8,304 nucleotides of DNA from an uncultured Eubacteriales bacterium (GTDB lineage: Bacteria > Bacillota > Clostridia > Eubacteriales > Anaerofustaceae): contig CADBPP010000237.1 of assembly GCA_902796565.1 (NCBI GenBank), forward strand, positions 1-8,304, in the 5' to 3' direction. The position numbers and the translations under genes were made by a program. The notes under the pieces were generated by a model. That model saw only the letters and a program-made list of their open reading frames with translations, was not told the DNA's origin and did not search any database. Shown one piece after another: positions 5,999 through 8,304 of this stretch (positions within the stretch are counted from its first letter, which is position 1; every line of letters starts with the position of its first letter).

Positions 5999-6145
5999 AT
6001 GTCGTTTAACAGAAAACTGAAAACAGTCGCGGCAATAGCACTGGCCGCGGTCGCCGCCCTCCCCTATGCACTGACAGCCTTCCATGTGCTGAGAGAGAAC
6101 CTCAAGGCACAGAAGGAAATACTGGAGGACCTGGAGAAAAAATAA
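5999..6145 (+). CDS. 48-residue single-helix membrane microprotein
   Basis: This small reading frame starts with MSFNRKLKTV and has a basic N terminus (R5, K6, K8). A hydrophobic, alanine-rich helix follows at about 9-31, then a highly charged amphipathic tail (RENLKAQKEILEDLEKK, 32-48). The charge pattern predicts N-terminus inside with one membrane pass. A cleaved signal peptide is less likely because only about 20 residues would remain. A well-placed AAAGGAG (AAGGAG at 5986-5991) lies seven bases before the ATG, and a strong terminator begins 23 bases after the stop, so the frame has the full punctuation of a gene. It follows the membrane/zinc-ribbon gene on the same strand with no clear promoter of its own, suggesting a shared transcript and possibly a partnership in the membrane. 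I do not recognise a family. Codon choice (GCC, CTG, AAG, CTC) matches the neighbouring genes. Confidence 0.8.
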   Translation: MSFNRKLKTVAAIALAAVAALPYALTAFHVLRENLKAQKEILEDLEKK

Positions 6146-6168
6146 GTCTAAAAATAGACAACAAACTG

Positions 6169-6198
6169 AACGGCTGTAATTGTTTTACAGCCGTTTTT
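6169..6198 (+). terminator. Intrinsic terminator after the microprotein gene
   Basis: ACGGCTGTAA (6170-6179) pairs perfectly with TTACAGCCGT (6185-6194) around a TTGTT loop, extendable by one A-T pair, and is followed by a T run to 6198. It closes the membrane protein/microprotein transcript. Confidence 0.9.
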
Positions 6199-6208
6199 AA
6201 TGTATTAT
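6180..6208 (+). promoter_or_regulatory. Candidate sigma-A promoter for metG
   Basis: TTGTTT (6180-6185) and TATTAT (6203-6208) are 17 bases apart. The -35 falls in the loop of the upstream terminator hairpin, so the two signals are interleaved. The predicted start near 6215 leaves a leader of about 29 bases. The -35 is only a partial match, so an alternative start within the AT-rich stretch up to 6220 is possible. Confidence 0.5.
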
Positions 6209-6243
6209 ATGATAAATATACACAAAAATCTGTTGAGGCAATT

Positions 6244-8187
6244 ATGGAAAAGAAACCTTACTATATCACCACGGCCATAGCCTACACTTCAGGCAAGCCC
6301 CACATAGGAAATCTGTACGAGATCGTGCTCTCCGACGCCATCGCCCGCTACATGCGTTTCGCCGAAAGAGACGTATACTTCCAGACCGGAAGCGACGAGC
6401 ACGGCCAGAAGATACAGCTCAAGGCGGAGGAGCAGGGCATCACGCCGAAACAGTTCGTCGATGAGATCGCGGCAGAGATCAGACGCAACTGGGACGTGAT
6501 GAACATCAGCTACGACCGCTTCATCCGCACCACCGATCCGGAACACGAGAAGGTTGTCCAGAAGATATTCAGAAAACTGTACGAACAGGGAGACATCTAC
6601 AAGGGCGAGTATGAGGGAATGTACTGCACGCCCTGTGAATCCTTCTTCACAGAGAGCCAGCTGGTGGACGGAAAGTGTCCCGACTGCGGCCGGGAAGTCA
6701 CCTATGCCAAGGAAGAAGCGTATTTCTTCAAGCTTTCCAACTACCAGGAGCGCCTTGAGAAGTACATCCTTGAACATCCCGATTTCATCCAGCCCGAGAG
6801 CAGAAAGAACGAGATGCTCAACAACTTCATCCGTCCGGGTCTCAAGGATCTGTGCGTGTCCCGTACCTCATTCAGCTGGGGCATCCCCGTAGACTTCGAT
6901 CCCGCCCATGTCATATATGTGTGGATCGACGCGCTTTCGAACTACATCACCTTCCCGGGATACGATCCCGACAACGGAGGGAGCGACAACTTCAGAAAGT
7001 ACTGGCCCGCGGACGTGCATGTCATCGGAAAGGACATCCTCCGCTTCCACACCATCTACTGGCCGATCATGCTCATGGCTCTGGGCCTTCCCCTTCCGAA
7101 GAAGGTGTTCGGCCATCCCTGGCTCATCGTCGGTGACGGCAAGATGAGCAAGTCCAAGGGAAACGTCATCTACGCGGACGATCTGGTAAATGAGTTCGGA
7201 TGCGACGCCGTCAGATTCTACCTGCTCAAGGAAATGCCCTTCGCCCAGGACGGAGCCCTTACCACAGAGCTGCTCATCGAGCGCATCAACGGCGAACTGG
7301 TCAATATCCTCGGAAACCTGGTGAACCGCACCATGGCGATGACAAACCAGTACTTCGGAGGCATCGTGCCCCAGGGATATTATGACGAGGCCGCTGACAG
7401 AGAGCTCATCTCGATGGCATCCTCTCTCACCGGTGAAGTGACGGCAAAGATGGAAGATCTGAAGGTATCAGACGCGATGCAGCTGATCTTCAACGTCCTG
7501 AGACGCTCAAATAAATACATAGACGAGACCCAGCCCTGGCTGCTGGCAAAGGATGAGTCCCAGAAAGCCCGTCTCGGCGGGATCATGTACAACCTTCTGG
7601 AGACGATCCGCATCTGCGGAGTCCTCCTCAGGCCCTTCATTCCCGAGACCGGTGAAAAAATACTCTCCATGCTGAACACAGACAAGTGCTCCTATGAGGA
7701 CAACACCTCCTTCGGAGCCCTGCAGGTCGGAACGGTGCTGGGAGAAACGGAAAAGCTGTTCGAACGCATCGACGCGGCAAAGAAGCTGGCAGAGCTGGAC
7801 AAAAAGAAGACTCAGCAGGCCAAACCCCAGGAGAAGAGCGCTCCCGCAGATGAGAAAGAGGAAGAATCCGTCACCATAGATGATTTCGGAAAGATCCGTC
7901 TCGTCACGGGAAGGATACTTGAGGCAGAAGCTCATCCCGACGCCGACAAACTGCTGGTACTGAAGGTCGATACCGGCGACAGGGTGCGGACCATTGTTTC
8001 CGGAATCGCCAAGCACTTCAAACCTGAGGAGCTTATCGGCAGGAACGTCACCGTGGTGGCGAACCTCAAGCCTGCGAAGCTCAGGGGGATCCTCTCCGAA
8101 GGAATGCTCCTGATGGCGGAAGACGGCGACAAACTCACCTTCATCGCCCCCGAAAACGATACCGCTCCGGGAAGCAGCATCAGATAA
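6244..8187 (+). CDS. metG: Methionyl-tRNA synthetase with C-terminal tRNA-binding domain
   Basis: MetRS charges tRNA-Met, including the initiator, with methionine using ATP in the cytoplasm. The 647-residue length is normal for Firmicutes. The class I Rossmann catalytic domain shows HIGN (from H20, in SGKPHIGNLYEIVLSD) and KMSKS (300-304, in GDGKMSKSKGN). A single zinc knuckle is inserted at C128, C131, C145 and C148 (CTPC and CPDC). The helical anticodon-binding domain occupies roughly 355-515. A charged linker rich in Lys, Glu and Gln (about 519-542) leads to an EMAPII/OB-fold tRNA-binding domain (543-647) with ILEAEAHPDADKLLVLKVD and GRNVTVVANLKPAKLRG, which in this family also supports dimerisation. 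The ribosome binding site is weak (TTGAGG), but the ATG at 6244 begins the conserved MEKKPYYITTAIAYT start, so it is well fixed. A probable leuS starts 31 bases downstream. No T-box leader fits in the short upstream gap. Confidence 0.98.
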   Translation: MEKKPYYITTAIAYTSGKPHIGNLYEIVLSDAIARYMRFAERDVYFQTGSDEHGQKIQLKAEEQGITPKQFVDEIAAEIRRNWDVMNISYDRFIRTTDPEHEKVVQKIFRKLYEQGDIYKGEYEGMYCTPCESFFTESQLVDGKCPDCGREVTYAKEEAYFFKLSNYQERLEKYILEHPDFIQPESRKNEMLNNFIRPGLKDLCVSRTSFSWGIPVDFDPAHVIYVWIDALSNYITFPGYDPDNGGSDNFRKYWPADVHVIGKDILRFHTIYWPIMLMALGLPLPKKVFGHPWLIVGDGKMSKSKGNVIYADDLVNEFGCDAVRFYLLKEMPFAQDGALTTELLIERINGELVNILGNLVNRTMAMTNQYFGGIVPQGYYDEAADRELISMASSLTGEVTAKMEDLKVSDAMQLIFNVLRRSNKYIDETQPWLLAKDESQKARLGGIMYNLLETIRICGVLLRPFIPETGEKILSMLNTDKCSYEDNTSFGALQVGTVLGETEKLFERIDAAKKLAELDKKKTQQAKPQEKSAPADEKEEESVTIDDFGKIRLVTGRILEAEAHPDADKLLVLKVDTGDRVRTIVSGIAKHFKPEELIGRNVTVVANLKPAKLRGILSEGMLLMAEDGDKLTFIAPENDTAPGSSIR

Positions 8188-8218
8188 CGATTTTGTTGAT
8201 ATCAATCAGAGGTCAGAA

Positions 8219-8304
8219 ATGTATTACGATTATAAGAAAATAGAGAAAAAATGGCAGCAGATCTGGGACGAGAATAAGACCTTCGCCGCTTCCAACGAAT
8301 CGGA
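8219..8304 (+). CDS. leuS: Leucyl-tRNA synthetase, N-terminal fragment cut by window edge
   Basis: Only 28 codons are visible: an N terminus of MYYDYKKIEKKWQQIW followed by DENKTFAASNES. The pattern of aromatic/basic start, IEKKWQ-x2-W and NKTF is the characteristic opening of bacterial LeuRS, before its catalytic domain. ValRS and IleRS begin differently, though they are related class I enzymes and cannot be fully excluded from so few residues. A modest ribosome binding site (AGAGG) lies upstream of the ATG. The gene follows metG by 31 bases with no terminator between, so the two synthetases are likely co-transcribed. The usual length is near 800 residues, so almost all of it lies outside the window. 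Confidence 0.85.
   Translation, partial: MYYDYKKIEKKWQQIWDENKTFAASNES

Noticed and set aside
7507..8205. A 232-codon minus-strand frame opposite the end of metG
   Set aside because: It lacks a ribosome binding site and any family resemblance, and the opposite strand encodes the conserved tRNA-binding domain of MetRS.

Overview
The window reads as ordinary chromosome of a moderately GC-rich anaerobic Firmicute, most likely in the class Clostridia. The evidence is the dgt-dnaG gene order, a UPF0237-UPF0210 pair, a MtbC/MtaC-type corrinoid protein, strong AGGAGG-type ribosome binding sites and sigma-A-like promoters. The genus cannot be named from the sequence. There are eight genes, two of them cut by the window edges, and no rRNA, tRNA, CRISPR array, insertion sequence or phage gene. 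No gene-free stretch exceeds about 220 bases.

Left part (1-2401, minus strand): dgt (dNTP triphosphohydrolase) is followed after 13 bases by dnaG (primase), which runs off the left edge. Both act in DNA replication and nucleotide supply and appear co-transcribed from an extended -10 promoter just upstream of dgt.

Middle part (2402-4260): a 183-base divergent intergenic region carries promoters for both sides. To the right, an 87-residue ACT-domain protein (UPF0237) and a 449-residue UPF0210/DUF711 protein form a two-gene operon of unknown function. The operon ends in a perfect-stem terminator that also serves the convergent gene on the other side.

Corrinoid region (4261-5107): a minus-strand gene encodes a stand-alone cobalamin-binding protein of the methyltransferase type. 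Its promoter is the most striking regulatory structure here. A TTGACA/TACCAT promoter has an 18-bp perfect palindrome filling its 17-base spacer, and a second copy of the 14-bp palindrome core lies 26 bp downstream over the predicted transcription start. This is the expected layout of a repressor-controlled promoter, but neither the repressor nor a partner methyltransferase is in the window.

Right part (5108-8304, plus strand): a DUF975-like membrane protein with a Gln/Gly/Tyr/Pro linker and C-terminal zinc ribbon is followed by a 48-residue single-helix membrane microprotein, then a terminator. Next come metG (methionyl-tRNA synthetase with C-terminal tRNA-binding domain) and, 31 bases later, the first 28 codons of a probable leuS.

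No clearly undescribed multi-gene system is visible. The best leads are the tandem operator at the corrinoid promoter, the membrane/zinc-ribbon plus microprotein pair, and the uncharacterised UPF0237-UPF0210 operon.
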